The notes under the pieces: generated by a model
Database searches by the model: none
What the model saw: only the letters and a program-made list of their open reading frames with translations
What the model was told of the DNA's origin: nothing
In this document: positions 55,271-64,000 of the stretch, piece by piece
Position numbering within the stretch: position 1 is the stretch's first letter
Layout: the number at the start of each line of letters is the position of its first letter
From: an uncultured Parabacteroides sp.
Lineage (GTDB): Bacteria; Bacteroidota; Bacteroidia; Bacteroidales; Tannerellaceae
Assembly: GCA_944325335.1 (NCBI GenBank)
Contig: CALUZR010000007.1
Location: 26,084-90,083 of the forward strand
Length of the DNA stretch: 64,000 nucleotides
Reading direction: 5' to 3'
Position numbers and translations under genes: made by a program

Positions 55271-56842
55271 TTATTTCTGTATGGGCGGATAATCCAATGT
55301 ATAATGCAATCCGCGGCTCTCTTTGCGCTCGATGGCCTGACGCGTAATCAGATAACCCACATTAATCATGTTGCGCAACTCGCAAATCTCGCGCGAAGCT
55401 ACCGAACGTTTGAAAAGGCTTTCGGTCTCTTCGTAGAGCAGGTCGAGACGGTCCCATGCCCGTTTCAAGCGGAGATTCGAACGGACAATGCCCACATACG
55501 TGCTCATGATTTGGCCCACCTCTTTCGCGCTCTGCGTGATGAGCACCATTTCTTCCGGGAGGCGTGTTCCTTCGTCGTTCCATTCCGGGATATGCTCTTC
55601 ATACGAGAGCGAATCGATAATGCTCAAGCTATGTTTCGCCGCCGCATCGGCATAGACCACCGCCTCGATCAATGAGTTTGAAGCCAGACGGTTTCCACCA
55701 TGCAAACCCGTGCAAGAACATTCGCCCACGGCATACAGGCGATCGATAGACGAGCGTGCGTTCAAATCCACCTTGATACCACCGCAAAGATAATGCGCGG
55801 CCGGCGCGACGGGGATATAATCCTTCGTGATATCGATGCCTAAGCTAAGGCATTTTTCGTAGATATTCGGGAAATGGCGCTTCGTCTCTTCGGAGTCTTT
55901 GTGCGTCACGTCCAGATAAACATGGTCGTCACCCCGGTTCTTCATCTCGGTATCGATGGCACGTGCCACGATGTCGCGCGGTGCCAACGACAGACGTTTG
56001 TCGTACTTTTGCATGAATTCCTTGCCGTCCAACGTGCGAAGTACGCCGCCATAGCCGCGCATCGCTTCCGTAATCAGGAACGAAGGGCGATCGCCTGGAT
56101 GGAAGAGCGCCGTGGGATGGAATTGCACGAACTCCATGTCCTTGACGGTACCTTTGGCGCGATAGACCATCGCGATGCCGTCGCCCGTCGCCACCAACGG
56201 GTTCGTGGTCGTCTGGTAGACAGCGCCGATGCCTCCGGTAGCCATGAGCGTGACTTTCGAGAGGAACGTGTCGATCTTCCCGGTCTTCATATCCATGATA
56301 TAAGCGCCATAACATTCGATATGGGGCGTCTGACGCGTAACGGTCACACCCAAATGGTGTTGCGTCAGGATTTCGATGGCGAAGTGGTTCTCGAAGACTT
56401 CAATATTGGGGTGCGTCTGAATGGCACGGATAAGACTGTCTTGTATTTCTGCGCCCGTATTATCTTTATGGTGCAAGATGCGGAATTCCGAATGTCCGCC
56501 TTCGCGATGGAGGTCGAAATTGCCATTCGCATCCTTGTCGAAATCCACACCCCAACTGATCAGTTCCTTAATCTGTTGCGGCGCATTCCGAACGACTTGC
56601 TCCACGGCGGCGCGGTCGCTCAGCCAATCTCCGGCAATCATCGTGTCTTCAATATGCTTGTCGAAGTTATCTACAATCAAGTTCGTGACCGAAGCGACGC
56701 CGCCTTGTGCGAAATAGGTGTTCGCCTCTTCCAATCCGGACTTGCACACGAGGGCGACGCGTCCTTTGTGCGCCACCTTCAAGGCAAAACTCATTCCGGC
56801 GATGCCGGAACCTATTACTAAGAAATCAAATCGTTTCACCAT
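55271..56842 (-). CDS. nadB: L-aspartate oxidase
   Basis: This 523-residue flavoprotein starts with FDFLVIGSGIAGMSFALKVAHKG (FAD-binding GxGxxG) and has the succinate-dehydrogenase/NadB family signatures TYFAQGGVASV, REGGHSEFRILHHKDNTGAEIQ and AHYLCGGIKVDLNARSSIDRLYAVGECSCTGLHGGNRLASNSL. It oxidises L-aspartate to iminoaspartate in NAD synthesis. It lies 75 nt downstream of ychF in the same direction. nadA and nadC are not in the window. Confidence 0.95.
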   Translation of the reverse strand: MVKRFDFLVIGSGIAGMSFALKVAHKGRVALVCKSGLEEANTYFAQGGVASVTNLIVDNFDKHIEDTMIAGDWLSDRAAVEQVVRNAPQQIKELISWGVDFDKDANGNFDLHREGGHSEFRILHHKDNTGAEIQDSLIRAIQTHPNIEVFENHFAIEILTQHHLGVTVTRQTPHIECYGAYIMDMKTGKIDTFLSKVTLMATGGIGAVYQTTTNPLVATGDGIAMVYRAKGTVKDMEFVQFHPTALFHPGDRPSFLITEAMRGYGGVLRTLDGKEFMQKYDKRLSLAPRDIVARAIDTEMKNRGDDHVYLDVTHKDSEETKRHFPNIYEKCLSLGIDITKDYIPVAPAAHYLCGGIKVDLNARSSIDRLYAVGECSCTGLHGGNRLASNSLIEAVVYADAAAKHSLSIIDSLSYEEHIPEWNDEGTRLPEEMVLITQSAKEVGQIMSTYVGIVRSNLRLKRAWDRLDLLYEETESLFKRSVASREICELRNMINVGYLITRQAIERKESRGLHYTLDYPPIQK

Positions 56843-56917
56843 ATTATTCTATCTAAGGTATTATTTTTATTCATTTCATGAGGATTCCAATCCTCCTTTG
56901 CAAGTCCTTCCTTTTCG

Positions 56918-58021
56918 TTACACATTGAAGCGGAAGTGCATGATATCGCCATCCTGCACGATGTAATCCTTGCCCTCCACGCTCATTTTCCCGGCTTCTT
57001 TTACGGCTGTTTCCGAACCGTACGAAATGTAATCGTCATATTTAATCACTTCGGCACGGATGAAACCTTTCTCGAAGTCGGTATGGATGACGCCGGCACA
57101 TTGCGGCGCTTTCCAACCTTTATGGAATGTCCACGCGCGCACCTCGTCGGGTCCGGCCGTAAGGAATGTCTGAAGATTCAGGAGTTTATAAGCCGATTTA
57201 ATCAAACGGTTCACGCCTGATTCTTCCAATCCAATTTCTTGCAGGAACATTTGTCGCTCTTCGTAAGTTTCTAATTCGGCGATTTCGCTTTCTATCTTAG
57301 CGGCTACAACGAGGATTTCAGCGTTTTCATCCTTCACGGCTTCGCGGACAGCCTCTACGTAGGCATTGCCACTTACCGCACTGGCTTCGTCTACATTGCA
57401 GACATAAAGTACGGGTTTGTTGGTAAGGAGGAATAAATCGTGTGCGATGCGTTCTTCTTCCTTCGTTTCGAAAGAAACGGTGCGGGCACTTTTTCCTTGT
57501 TCCAGTGCTTCTTTATAACGGCAAAGGACTTCGTAGGCAATTTTTGCTTGCTTATCTCCTCCTGTCTGAGCCTGCTTTTGTACTTTTGCTATACGACTGT
57601 CAACCGTCTCCAAATCTTTTATCTGCAGCTCCATGTCGATAATTTCTTTGTCTCGTACGGGATCGATGCGACCATCCACATGAACGATATTGTCATCATC
57701 AAAACAGCGGAGCACATGGAGAATAGCGTCCGTCTCGCGTATATTAGCCAAGAATTTATTGCCTAATCCTTCGCCTTTACTGGCACCTTTTACAAGCCCG
57801 GCAATATCGACAATCTCGACCGTGGTGGGAATGACACGCTGCGGATGTTCGATCTCAGCCAATTTGTTCAGACGCTCGTCGGGAACAGTAATTACGCCCA
57901 CATTTGGCTCGATCGTACAAAAAGGGAAATTGGCGGATTGCGCCTTCGCATTCGATAAACAATTGAAAAGCGTAGACTTTCCTACATTGGGAAGACCTAC
58001 GATACCACATTGTAAAGCCAT
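56918..58021 (-). CDS. ychF: Redox-regulated ATPase YchF
   Basis: This 367-residue Obg-family P-loop protein has GLPNVGKSTLFNCLS (G1), DIAGLVKGASKGEGLGNKFLANIRE (G3), and NVDE (the altered NKxD, explaining ATP over GTP preference). A helical domain and a C-terminal TGS domain (FLTAGPDEVRAWTFHKGWKAPQCAGVIHTDFEKGFIRAEVI) complete it. It associates with the ribosome. Transcribed from TACTTTTG at 58063-58070. Confidence 0.97.
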   Translation of the reverse strand: MALQCGIVGLPNVGKSTLFNCLSNAKAQSANFPFCTIEPNVGVITVPDERLNKLAEIEHPQRVIPTTVEIVDIAGLVKGASKGEGLGNKFLANIRETDAILHVLRCFDDDNIVHVDGRIDPVRDKEIIDMELQIKDLETVDSRIAKVQKQAQTGGDKQAKIAYEVLCRYKEALEQGKSARTVSFETKEEERIAHDLFLLTNKPVLYVCNVDEASAVSGNAYVEAVREAVKDENAEILVVAAKIESEIAELETYEERQMFLQEIGLEESGVNRLIKSAYKLLNLQTFLTAGPDEVRAWTFHKGWKAPQCAGVIHTDFEKGFIRAEVIKYDDYISYGSETAVKEAGKMSVEGKDYIVQDGDIMHFRFNV

Positions 58022-58062
58022 ATTATTTGTTTTTTATCTTATACTATTTGTAATTATGGATG

Positions 58063-58070
58063 CAAAAGTA
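58063..58070 (-). promoter_or_regulatory. ychF -7 box
   Basis: TACTTTTG on the minus strand, 42 nt before the ychF ATG. Confidence 0.7.
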
Positions 58071-58097
58071 CTCAATTCCTGTTGCATTTGCAATGGA

Positions 58098-59315
58098 TTA
58101 AAAAATATACATCATGACCCAAAGAATACGATGATTTGTGACAGTATGTGTGTCACGCACGCGCCCACGTTCATCTGCGGTCCCATACCATGCGGTCGCA
58201 GGCGAGTATTCAACACCTACTTTCCAATGTGTTAGGTTGTAAGATATTTGCGCATTAATTGTAACCATCTGATCGATATCGAGGGCTGTCCCATAACTAC
58301 CGACAATGTCTTTACTCGTCCCGAGATTCTTTACATAACCAATGTATAGGTCCTGTTTCCATTTGCTTCCATGTATAATATTAAACCAGGTGGCAGAATG
58401 GCGAAATGGTGTGTAGTCCTGTTCTCCGGTGCGCGGGTTTATGTTTGTAATGCCATAGCCGCCTAACATGCAGGTGTGAGTCATGTTGGATGCAAGCGTA
58501 CTCTTAGCAGCGAACGTCCAATCAGGTAGCTTGTATTGGGCGTGTGCTTCGAAGCTGACAGATGTGATCCGTTCGTCTAACTTATAAGTTTTATCACCAA
58601 TTGTATTCTTTGTACGGGGTACAAGCGAAAGAATATCCGCCCCAATGCCCGCGATAAAGCTCCCATTCAAATAATCTATGCCCGAATGGAATTCCGGGAT
58701 TCCGCTATTCTTTTGGTAGGCCTCGCTTTTGCCCGCAGGTCCTTCGGCGAGGTATTGCAACTGCCAGAGTGCGGTCGCCGTGAACTGCCAATGTTTTCCA
58801 GTGTATCGATAGCGAATTTGCGGTGCGCGGCTAAAAGCGTTGAAGGGCGCTCCGGTACTTAGGTTCAACATTTCGGGATGGACGTCTCCAAAGAAGGGAT
58901 GCCATGTCTGTCCAACTAAAAAGGACTGTCCTTTTCCCCACGCTAAGTTCAAATAGGCATGGCGAATGCGCGGAACGGCGAAGGAAGTGCCAGTCCCCCG
59001 GAAATCAGCCTCTAATTTGGCGGACGTCGTAGCCTTTCCTATATTGGGACCTGTCAAATCCAATCCCAAGCGCGTATAGAGCATATAGAAGCTACTGTTT
59101 GTTTGCGCATTGAGGTCGTTCCCATCTGCATCATACGAATGGTCTAAGGGATAAATGTGGAACAAACCGTCTGCAATCTCTCCGTTTGCTCTCGAATTAT
59201 AGAACAAATCGCCCCGTATTTGTCCGTAAAACTTGTATGTGAAGTTCTTTTTTTGGGCAAATCCGATGAATACCAGGCAGCATAACAAAGCTACCAATCC
59301 TATTTTTCGTTTCAT
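58098..59315 (-). CDS. Outer-membrane beta-barrel (porin-like) protein
   Basis: This 405-residue protein has signal peptide MKRKIGLVALLCCLVFIGFAQ. Its amphipathic beta strands (KFYGQIRGDLFYNSR, MLYTRLGLDLTGP, RIRHAYLNLAWGKGQSFLVGQTWHPFFGD, ISYNLTHWKVGVEYSPATAWYG) end in an aromatic residue, F405, as usual for barrels. The strand set resembles DcaP/porin-type channels. Ligand unknown. Promoter TATTTTTG at 59339-59346. Confidence 0.85.
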   Translation of the reverse strand: MKRKIGLVALLCCLVFIGFAQKKNFTYKFYGQIRGDLFYNSRANGEIADGLFHIYPLDHSYDADGNDLNAQTNSSFYMLYTRLGLDLTGPNIGKATTSAKLEADFRGTGTSFAVPRIRHAYLNLAWGKGQSFLVGQTWHPFFGDVHPEMLNLSTGAPFNAFSRAPQIRYRYTGKHWQFTATALWQLQYLAEGPAGKSEAYQKNSGIPEFHSGIDYLNGSFIAGIGADILSLVPRTKNTIGDKTYKLDERITSVSFEAHAQYKLPDWTFAAKSTLASNMTHTCMLGGYGITNINPRTGEQDYTPFRHSATWFNIIHGSKWKQDLYIGYVKNLGTSKDIVGSYGTALDIDQMVTINAQISYNLTHWKVGVEYSPATAWYGTADERGRVRDTHTVTNHRILWVMMYIF

Positions 59316-59338
59316 TTCCTTATTTATAAATTTGCGCG

Positions 59339-59346
59339 CAAAAATA
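59339..59346 (-). promoter_or_regulatory. -7 box of the porin-like gene
   Basis: TATTTTTG on the minus strand, 24 nt upstream of the ATG. Confidence 0.6.
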
Positions 59347-59381
59347 CTGATTTTAATTGAACCATGCCCATTTTTTCCGAT

Positions 59382-61196
59382 TTATTCCGCATACATGGCA
59401 TCAATCTCCTTAGCATATAGCTCATTTACGACGCGCCGACGAAGTTTTAATGTATCCGTTAGGGCGCCACTTTCCATCGTGAATGGCGAAGCCAAAAGTG
59501 TGAACCGTTTTATCTTTTCGAAGGACGCAAGCTCACGTTGATGCTCTTCAATGTGCGCTTGGATGAGTTTGTGGATAAGTTCATGCTTCAACATTTCTTC
59601 GCGTGAAGCGTATACCAAATTTTTACTCTTCGCATACTGTTCCAGCAATTCATAGTTGGGAACGACCAGGGCGCTCACGAATTTTCGCTGGTCACCAATG
59701 ACGGCAACCTGTTCGATGTAAGGATCCCTCGTAATGCTCAGTTCTATAGCCTGCGGAGCGATGTATTTTCCATTAGATGTCTTATATAAATCCTTAATCC
59801 GCTCCAGGAAGTACAAAGTATCGCCATCGAGCCGTCCGGCATCGCCTGTACGGAAAAATCCATCTGCTGTAAAGGAAATAGCATTCTCTTCCGGGCGTTT
59901 ATAATAACCGGACATCACCGTTTTGCCTCGGACCAGTATTTCTTGGTTATTTGGATCAATTTTTACTTCTAAATCGGGCTGAATAACACCAATTGAACCT
60001 ATTGTATAGTTTTCTTCCGGGAAAAAACAAACTGTAGCCGTAGTTTCACTTAATCCATATCCATAACGTATCGGAATATTGAGAGAAAGTAAGAACTCAA
60101 GCACCGTATCGGATAATGGAGCGCCGGCAACTGGAAAAAAACGTCCATTCTGAATACCTACAACCTTTTTTACGAGCGCGAAGAGGGTTTTGTCATAAAA
60201 TTCAAACTTCGCCTTGAGCGCGAAGGGTGCTTTCTTCCCCGTTCGTTTATAATTTATGATGTAGTCGTGCCCAGTTGCAATGGCATCACGGAAAATTTTT
60301 TGCATTGTGGGCGAAGCGCTGCAGATTTTCTCTTGAATTCCGATATAAACCTTCTCCCAGAAACGTGGAACACACGCCATGGTGGTGGGGTTGATTTCAG
60401 GCAAAGTTTTTTGGATTTGTTTTGGATCGCGATTAATCGCCACCAAAACCCCTTTCATCAAACAGACGCAGGTCCACCCCCTTTCAAAAATATGGGTAAG
60501 GGGCAGAAAACACATGGACGAATCCCGATCTGTGACCTGCGGAATGCGCAAATCGTGTGTACGCATGGCTTCCAGATAGTTCGCATGCGTTAGGACGACT
60601 CCCTTAGGGTTTCCTGTCGTCCCCGAGGTGTAAATAATGGTAGCTACATCCTCCGGCAAGGCCCCGCTCGTGCGGATCTTGACCAAACTCTCCGCGTGGG
60701 CATTATTACCAAGGCGGATAAAATCATCGAAGTAAACTGAAGTCTTATCTTCCGGATTTTTCCGAACAGAGGAATCAAATATAATCAACTTTTTCAATAT
60801 ATTGGGCTTTTGTTTCTGGACGATGAATGCGTTGTTGTACTGAAGCTGCTCCCCGACAAAAAGCGTATGAATTTGTGCATCTTCTACGATATACGCAATC
60901 TGCGAAGGCGAACTCGTGGCATACATCGGCACGTCGACAACGCGGTTCGCATAAGCTCCGAAATAGGTGTACAAACACTGAGGCATATTCTGAGAATACA
61001 CTCCGATGTTCTCCTGTACGGCAATTCCGCTGTCCGCCAAGGCTTCCGCTGTCAAAGTTACCAATTCGGAGAACTCATTCCAGGATATCTTGTTCCAACG
61101 ACCAGCCGTATCGTCCCGATACTTTAAGGCCGTCCTGTTTCCATATTTTTCGGCCTGCCTTTGTATTAGTTCTGAAAAATGATAATAAGTCTTCAT
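59382..61196 (-). CDS. Long-chain acyl-CoA ligase (AMP-forming)
   Basis: This 604-residue ANL-family enzyme has the P-loop-like TIIYTSGTTGNPKGVVLTHANY, PLTHIFERGW, GYGLSETTATVCFFPEENYTIGSIGV, and the hinge/A8 region FFRTGDAGRLDGDTLYFLERIKDLYKTSNGKYIAPQAIE with catalytic Lys in NGKYIAPQ. It activates fatty acids via acyl-AMP and then CoA. The long-chain subtype is inferred from length and motifs. Promoter TATCTTTG at 61217-61224. Confidence 0.93.
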   Translation of the reverse strand: MKTYYHFSELIQRQAEKYGNRTALKYRDDTAGRWNKISWNEFSELVTLTAEALADSGIAVQENIGVYSQNMPQCLYTYFGAYANRVVDVPMYATSSPSQIAYIVEDAQIHTLFVGEQLQYNNAFIVQKQKPNILKKLIIFDSSVRKNPEDKTSVYFDDFIRLGNNAHAESLVKIRTSGALPEDVATIIYTSGTTGNPKGVVLTHANYLEAMRTHDLRIPQVTDRDSSMCFLPLTHIFERGWTCVCLMKGVLVAINRDPKQIQKTLPEINPTTMACVPRFWEKVYIGIQEKICSASPTMQKIFRDAIATGHDYIINYKRTGKKAPFALKAKFEFYDKTLFALVKKVVGIQNGRFFPVAGAPLSDTVLEFLLSLNIPIRYGYGLSETTATVCFFPEENYTIGSIGVIQPDLEVKIDPNNQEILVRGKTVMSGYYKRPEENAISFTADGFFRTGDAGRLDGDTLYFLERIKDLYKTSNGKYIAPQAIELSITRDPYIEQVAVIGDQRKFVSALVVPNYELLEQYAKSKNLVYASREEMLKHELIHKLIQAHIEEHQRELASFEKIKRFTLLASPFTMESGALTDTLKLRRRVVNELYAKEIDAMYAE

Positions 61197-61216
61197 CTCA
61201 TTTATTGTATTTTGGG

Positions 61217-61224
61217 CAAAGATA
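61217..61224 (-). promoter_or_regulatory. -7 box of the acyl-CoA ligase gene
   Basis: TATCTTTG on the minus strand, 21 nt before the ATG. Confidence 0.7.
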
Positions 61225-61338
61225 CGTTTTTTTCACCAATTTCTACTTACGTAATGGTAGAAATAGCAGAAAATAATACCCGTATGGTGAGGAAGGCGAT
61301 CCGTTCTGCCTTTTTTAGTCTGGATTAGGTAGGTATAT

Positions 61339-61410
61339 AAAAAAAGAAGGTTGTCATCCCGACAACCAATCTTCAAATTGCTAACCTTAAATCTAATACC
61401 ATGAAAAACA
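61339..61410 (-). ncRNA. Candidate small RNA 2
   Basis: TACCTTTG at 61416-61423 is followed by about 70 nt ending in GGTTGTC/GACAACC (61349-61367) and a T run. The central TTTTTCATGG...TTTAAGGTTAG segment echoes candidate 1 (40879-40970). The stretch from here to 61794 shows nothing else apart from AT-rich DNA. Confidence 0.55.
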
Positions 61411-61794
61411 CGTTGCAAAGGTATGAATTTTATGTTATGCAGCATAATCTTAGAGCAATTTTCTGCCATTATTTAACTACATTTCAGATTTTAGTCCTTT
61501 CTACCCTTATTTGTAAATATATTTTCATAACTTTGCAATGTTTATTTATATAGAAAAGATTCTTCTCCCAATTTATCTTGGGAAAGATACAAACTGTTTT
61601 TTTACTTAAAAATTGAGTTAGGCATTAAAGCAAACTAAATTTTAATCCCCCGTAGCAGGAATTTTTTTCCATCTTCGCCCATTTCTATTATATAATAAGG
61701 TATAAGAGACAATGTGCCTTTTATTTTTCCTTCTGTATGTCTTCAATGTTGAAAAAAAGTCATAAAAAAAGAATTATGATTCGAAATAAATTCG

Positions 61795-61802
61795 TATATT
61801 TG
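61795..61802 (+). promoter_or_regulatory. Promoter of the DUF6261 gene with long leader
   Basis: TATATTTG lies about 275 nt before the ATG at 62078. The leader contains repeated CTGTGAA and GAAAGCCCGAAACGGAAAG segments but no clear stem. Confidence 0.5.
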
Positions 61803-62077
61803 TGGCATAAAGTTTCTGTGAACGCATAGACTGCCGTAACGAAAGGTTTGGGGCTTCTGTGAATACACGAAAGCCCGAAACGGAAAGTATAAGGCATTTG
61901 TGGATGAACAGATGGCCCAAACATTCTTTTCGAAGCGTCTGAAAGCATTTGAAGTATTAAAATTAGTGCTCGGTTCTTTTTGGAAGGATTTGTTTAGATA
62001 AAATTTGGCTTCTATCGCGTTCGAACGGAAACAAGTGATAAAAAAAATAAGATTAAAGACTTAAATTCAATAGAAAT

Positions 62078-62956
62078 ATGGAAAATGTAAAGGAGATAAT
62101 GTCCGATTACTGTTTAAAGCGTGCTCGGAATAGCGAACATTATGAAGCACACAAAGAACTGATTGCCATTATTACGACCGAATTTACCGATGCGTATGGG
62201 ATTTCCCATTTGCGCAAAACTTGGATAGATCTTTTCGCGCGCGAGGAAGAATCTTATAATACAAACGTAGCGTATGAAAACACGCCCAAAATTCAGGAAT
62301 TGGATCGCATGCGCGAGCGGCAATTCATCTTCATTAGTAAAATTATCGAGCTCATGACCTGTTCGATAAAAGAAGAACAGAAAGAAGCTGCGAAACGCCT
62401 AGCATTTGTGATAAAACCGTTTAAGCGTTCGCACCGGCAACCGTATGCATGTACATCGGCAGAATTTACAGTCTTCGTGCAAAGATTGAGGAAACCAGAA
62501 AATGCGGCGGCCGTGTCGTTGCTAAAATTAGGTCCCGAATTGGATCGATTAGACCAAATGAATGAAGAATTTAAAGATATTTACCATGAGCGAATCATGC
62601 TGGAGTATAAGCGGCATATAGCTGAAAAAATGAAAGATATCCGACCTAAAATAGATGATGCATTTCATGAATTGGTACTGATGATCAATGCACTTTATCG
62701 GATAAATAAGTTAGTGGAGCATGATGAAGCAAAAACGGAGCAGATAAATAAGGTAATTGACGACGTCAACGCCATTCTTTTGCGCCTACAAAGGACTTTG
62801 TCCCAAGCGGGACTAATGGATTCCCCCAATTTAGGTACGGATCCCGAAAATTCGCATTCAGAAGCTAAAAATTCGCCAAAAACTACTACCATTCGCAAGA
62901 AAGAGGATAAAAAAGCGAAAAAGACCTCGAATTCACAAGAAGTAAAGCCCTCATAA
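62078..62956 (+). CDS. DUF6261 family protein
   Basis: This 292-residue largely helical, charged protein has no signal peptide or membrane segment. The pattern (HKELIAIITTEFTDAYGISHLRKTWIDLFAREEESY ... IQELDRMRERQFIFISKIIELM ... AAKRLAFVIKPFKRSHRQPYACTSAEFTVFVQRLR) matches the DUF6261 family of Bacteroidales, of unknown function and often in multiple copies. The last ~40 residues are Lys/Ser-rich and probably disordered. A decayed paralogue follows on the other strand. Confidence 0.85.
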   Translation: MENVKEIMSDYCLKRARNSEHYEAHKELIAIITTEFTDAYGISHLRKTWIDLFAREEESYNTNVAYENTPKIQELDRMRERQFIFISKIIELMTCSIKEEQKEAAKRLAFVIKPFKRSHRQPYACTSAEFTVFVQRLRKPENAAAVSLLKLGPELDRLDQMNEEFKDIYHERIMLEYKRHIAEKMKDIRPKIDDAFHELVLMINALYRINKLVEHDEAKTEQINKVIDDVNAILLRLQRTLSQAGLMDSPNLGTDPENSHSEAKNSPKTTTIRKKEDKKAKKTSNSQEVKPS

Positions 62957-63275
62957 TGGAAGGTACCAGATTAAAGCTATCAGATAAGACTAAATTAGTA
63001 GGAGGCATCTATCCGTTCCACATCGAAACCTACCATAATGACAAAGGAACTTCCCCCCCACGAGAATCCCCTCACAATCATATTCCCCCATGAAATAAAA
63101 CTAATTTAAACACTCCAAATTTAGCACAAACCCCATCCGCTCCCATTATATCAGTAAAAATTGAGCCCGCGATAGAAACAAACCCATTTCTTCACCTCAA
63201 AAAAACAATAGAATCATCTAAAGCATTATATTATGCTTTTCTATAATAATGGAACACATTAATAGCCGTCGCCAT

Positions 63276-63876
63276 CTAGCTAAAAGCGGCATCCACTTCG
63301 GGATGGATGGTTTTCATGTTCGTTTGCACCTTGCGCGAACGTTTTTCATCCGAATGCACATCAAATACAGCCTCAAAATCCTTATTGGCCGTCTCCAGTT
63401 CCATCACGACGTCATCCAAACCTAAGGCCGTGATGGTCTACTCGTTTTTCTCTTTCCGGAGCGTCGCAATCAGGTCGTAAATCTCAGCCGTATTACCCGT
63501 ATAAGTTTTCACATTCGCCGACCGATAAAGGCGCATGGCATACGAAAGCACCTTCGCGGCCTCCCTTTTTTCGGCTACCGGATAACGCGACGCGTTGTCG
63601 ATCGCGTTTTTCAAGAAAATAAAGATTTCATCGCGCCCCTGGTCCCTCGCTTGGACATCCTCCGTCGAAGCATAGCCTGTGTTCGTTTTGAAAACCTCGT
63701 TCCACACCATATTTACCTACATAATTCGTCCGTTGCGGGCCAAAATGTTGCGCTTCCGCAATTTCCTCGGTGGCTTCCCGTGTCACTTTCCGGTGAAAAT
63801 CGGCGTGCTCGTCGTTTCGAGCCCTATTCAGAATTTTCTGAGCACCCGCAATTTGTTTGACATTGTTTGTTCCCAT
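63276..63876 (-). pseudogene. Decayed DUF6261 paralogue
   Basis: The N-terminal part (MGTNNVKQIAGAQKILNRAR..., from 63876) and the next part (NEVFKTNTGYASTEDVQARDQGRDEIFIFLKNAID..., to 63438) are in different frames, joined near 63720. An in-frame TAG stop at 63438-63440 separates the rest, which continues TITALGLDDVVMELETANKD ... VQTNMKTIHPEVDAAFS to 63276. Together they cover a DUF6261-like protein of shorter length than the intact gene. It is probably non-functional. The 319-bp gap 62957-63275 holds nothing I can identify. Confidence 0.75.
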
Positions 63877-64000
63877 CGTATTATTAATTTAGTATAACTT
63901 TCGTACCTGGTTAGAAACCTTCGCGGGTCAGCGGAAAATCAATGTGGGTAGGCATAAATCATAGAAAGCCTGTAGAGGAAGAATTTTTCGTCCACAATGC

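Overview
The window looks like a chromosomal segment from a member of Bacteroidota, order Bacteroidales, most likely the Parabacteroides/Tannerella group. Evidence: almost every gene is preceded by the phylum-specific promoter box TAnnTTTG; there are three large surface proteins with the C-terminal module I recognise as DUF6383; and the families GT117/DUF2723, DUF2851, DUF4838 and DUF6261 and a Bacteroidota-type LptD are present. The genus cannot be fixed from the sequence alone.

Layout. 1-3655: sugar-modification genes (oxidoreductase, DegT-type aminotransferase) and metG. 4035-11786: a surface-protein pair, a DUF6383-type protein followed by a 1371-residue MBG/Ig-like protein, read from a promoter enclosed by a perfect 19-bp inverted repeat. 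12199-18155: DUF4838 glycosidase-like protein, HD hydrolase, lptD. 18160-22142: two different AAA-ATPase plus small-partner gene pairs (candidate defence modules) with a mobile-looking palindromic element between them. 22646-26611: second DUF6383-type protein with a ~380-nt structured leader. 27073-42328: mostly housekeeping genes (korAB, alanine dehydrogenase, aroK, RNase H, GT117 glycosyltransferase, deacetylase, queG, DUF3108, lipoprotein, DUF2851). 42527-51626: a second MBG/Ig-like + DUF6383-type pair. 52163-55250: a third ATPase pair, an Rpn-family nuclease and an inverted copy of the palindromic element. 55271-61196: nadB, ychF, an outer-membrane barrel and an acyl-CoA ligase. 62078-63876: one intact and one decayed DUF6261 gene.

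The most unusual signal is in the intergenic DNA. Seven gaps hold short arrays of tandem palindromes with very regular spacing (21, 22, 23, 42 or 43 bp, i.e. near two or four helical turns). Most loci have their own palindrome sequence. Two paralogous gaps, with matching flanks, carry arrays of the same 23-bp period built on unrelated palindromes. The palindromic element at 19.9/55 kb contains the same kind of array.

The region from about 19.9 to 55.2 kb is roughly mirror-symmetric: palindromic element, ATPase pair, structured leader, DUF6383 gene, terminator, palindrome array, then the housekeeping core, then the same order reversed. The structured leaders of the two mirror DUF6383 genes share three long stems, with a compensatory base-pair change between copies. 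Together the window reads as a variable surface-protein and defence region around a stable core.
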